Shown one piece after another: positions 63,929 through 64,000 of a stretch of 64,000 bases of DNA; within the stretch, counting starts at the first letter, position 1, and every line of letters starts with the position of its first letter. This stretch comes from Zygnema cylindricum (taxonomy: Eukaryota; Streptophyta; Zygnematophyceae; Zygnematales; Zygnemataceae): contig JBBHKE010002761.1 in the NCBI GenBank assembly GCA_037447655.1, forward strand, positions 22,260-86,259. Direction: 5' to 3'. The translations under genes and the position numbers were made by a program. The notes beneath the pieces were generated by a model that did no database searches, was not told the origin of the DNA, and was given only the letters and a program-made list of their open reading frames with translations.

Positions 63929-64000
63929 CTGTCAACTTTGACCCTCCATAACTTACTGCTCAGGGGAGCAAATTCAGAGATTCTTTTTGCTACTGACTCA
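63929..64000 (+). repeat. Copia LTR fragment, plus orientation
   Basis: TCAACTTTGACCCTCCATAA to GACTCA matches the plus-strand LTR of element G (36595-36663), so orientation flips at about 63928. Confidence 0.85.

Overview
The window looks like nuclear DNA of a green-lineage (streptophyte) eukaryote. It is transposon-rich, its genes are split by long introns, it has plant-type telo-box motifs (AAACCCTAA) beside genes, and it carries a VAP27-type host gene. The base composition, the very simple-sequence-rich introns and the retroelement families would fit a charophyte alga such as Chara. That is inference; no marker here fixes the species.

Layout. (1) 1-13078, minus strand: a degraded Ty3/gypsy retrotransposon whose left end lies outside the window. 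In its own reading direction it has a 5' LTR (11285-13078), gag, an aspartic protease, a C5-cytosine DNA methyltransferase, reverse transcriptase, RNase H and integrase. The methyltransferase is split by a nested Ty1/copia element (3711-7993, target duplication CAAAT). Removing that insertion and one duplication puts motif I and motif IV of the methyltransferase back in one frame. (2) 13079-13803, minus: the first two exons of a host gene encoding a secreted or membrane protein, cut by (or with an intron invaded by) the gypsy LTR. (3) 14813-17252: a MITE, then an AT-rich tandem repeat that reverses orientation at its centre, ending in a 10-N assembly gap. (4) 17341-43850: a nest of LTR retrotransposons. 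Pieces of a second minus-strand gypsy element (29674-30443, 34596-35961, 42210-43850) are separated by copia elements: D (17341-26004, minus, itself hit by a solo LTR at 19161-21565), C (26005-29673, plus), B (30444-34595, plus) and G (35962-42209, plus). (5) 44550-45170: a degraded LINE-like C-terminal domain. (6) 47996-59129, minus: a seven-exon VAP27 (VAMP-associated, MSP-domain, tail-anchored ER protein) gene spread over 11 kb. Its introns are almost entirely simple repeats and minisatellites. (7) 59130-64000: the VAP27 promoter with CRE-type palindromes and telo-boxes, several MITEs of the same family as in (3), and an inverted junction of copia LTR fragments at the right edge.

The copia elements share two features. 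Their primer-binding site (core GTTATGGGCCCA) matches the anticodon arm, not the 3' end, of initiator tRNA-Met, as in Drosophila copia. Their Gag reading frame starts inside the 5' LTR and runs through this site. Elements A, B and C lack most or all of Pol (TR-GAG-like, non-autonomous). G and D carry full but broken Pol. The only clearly recognisable, uninterrupted host gene is VAP27; most other coding potential is decayed retroelement sequence.
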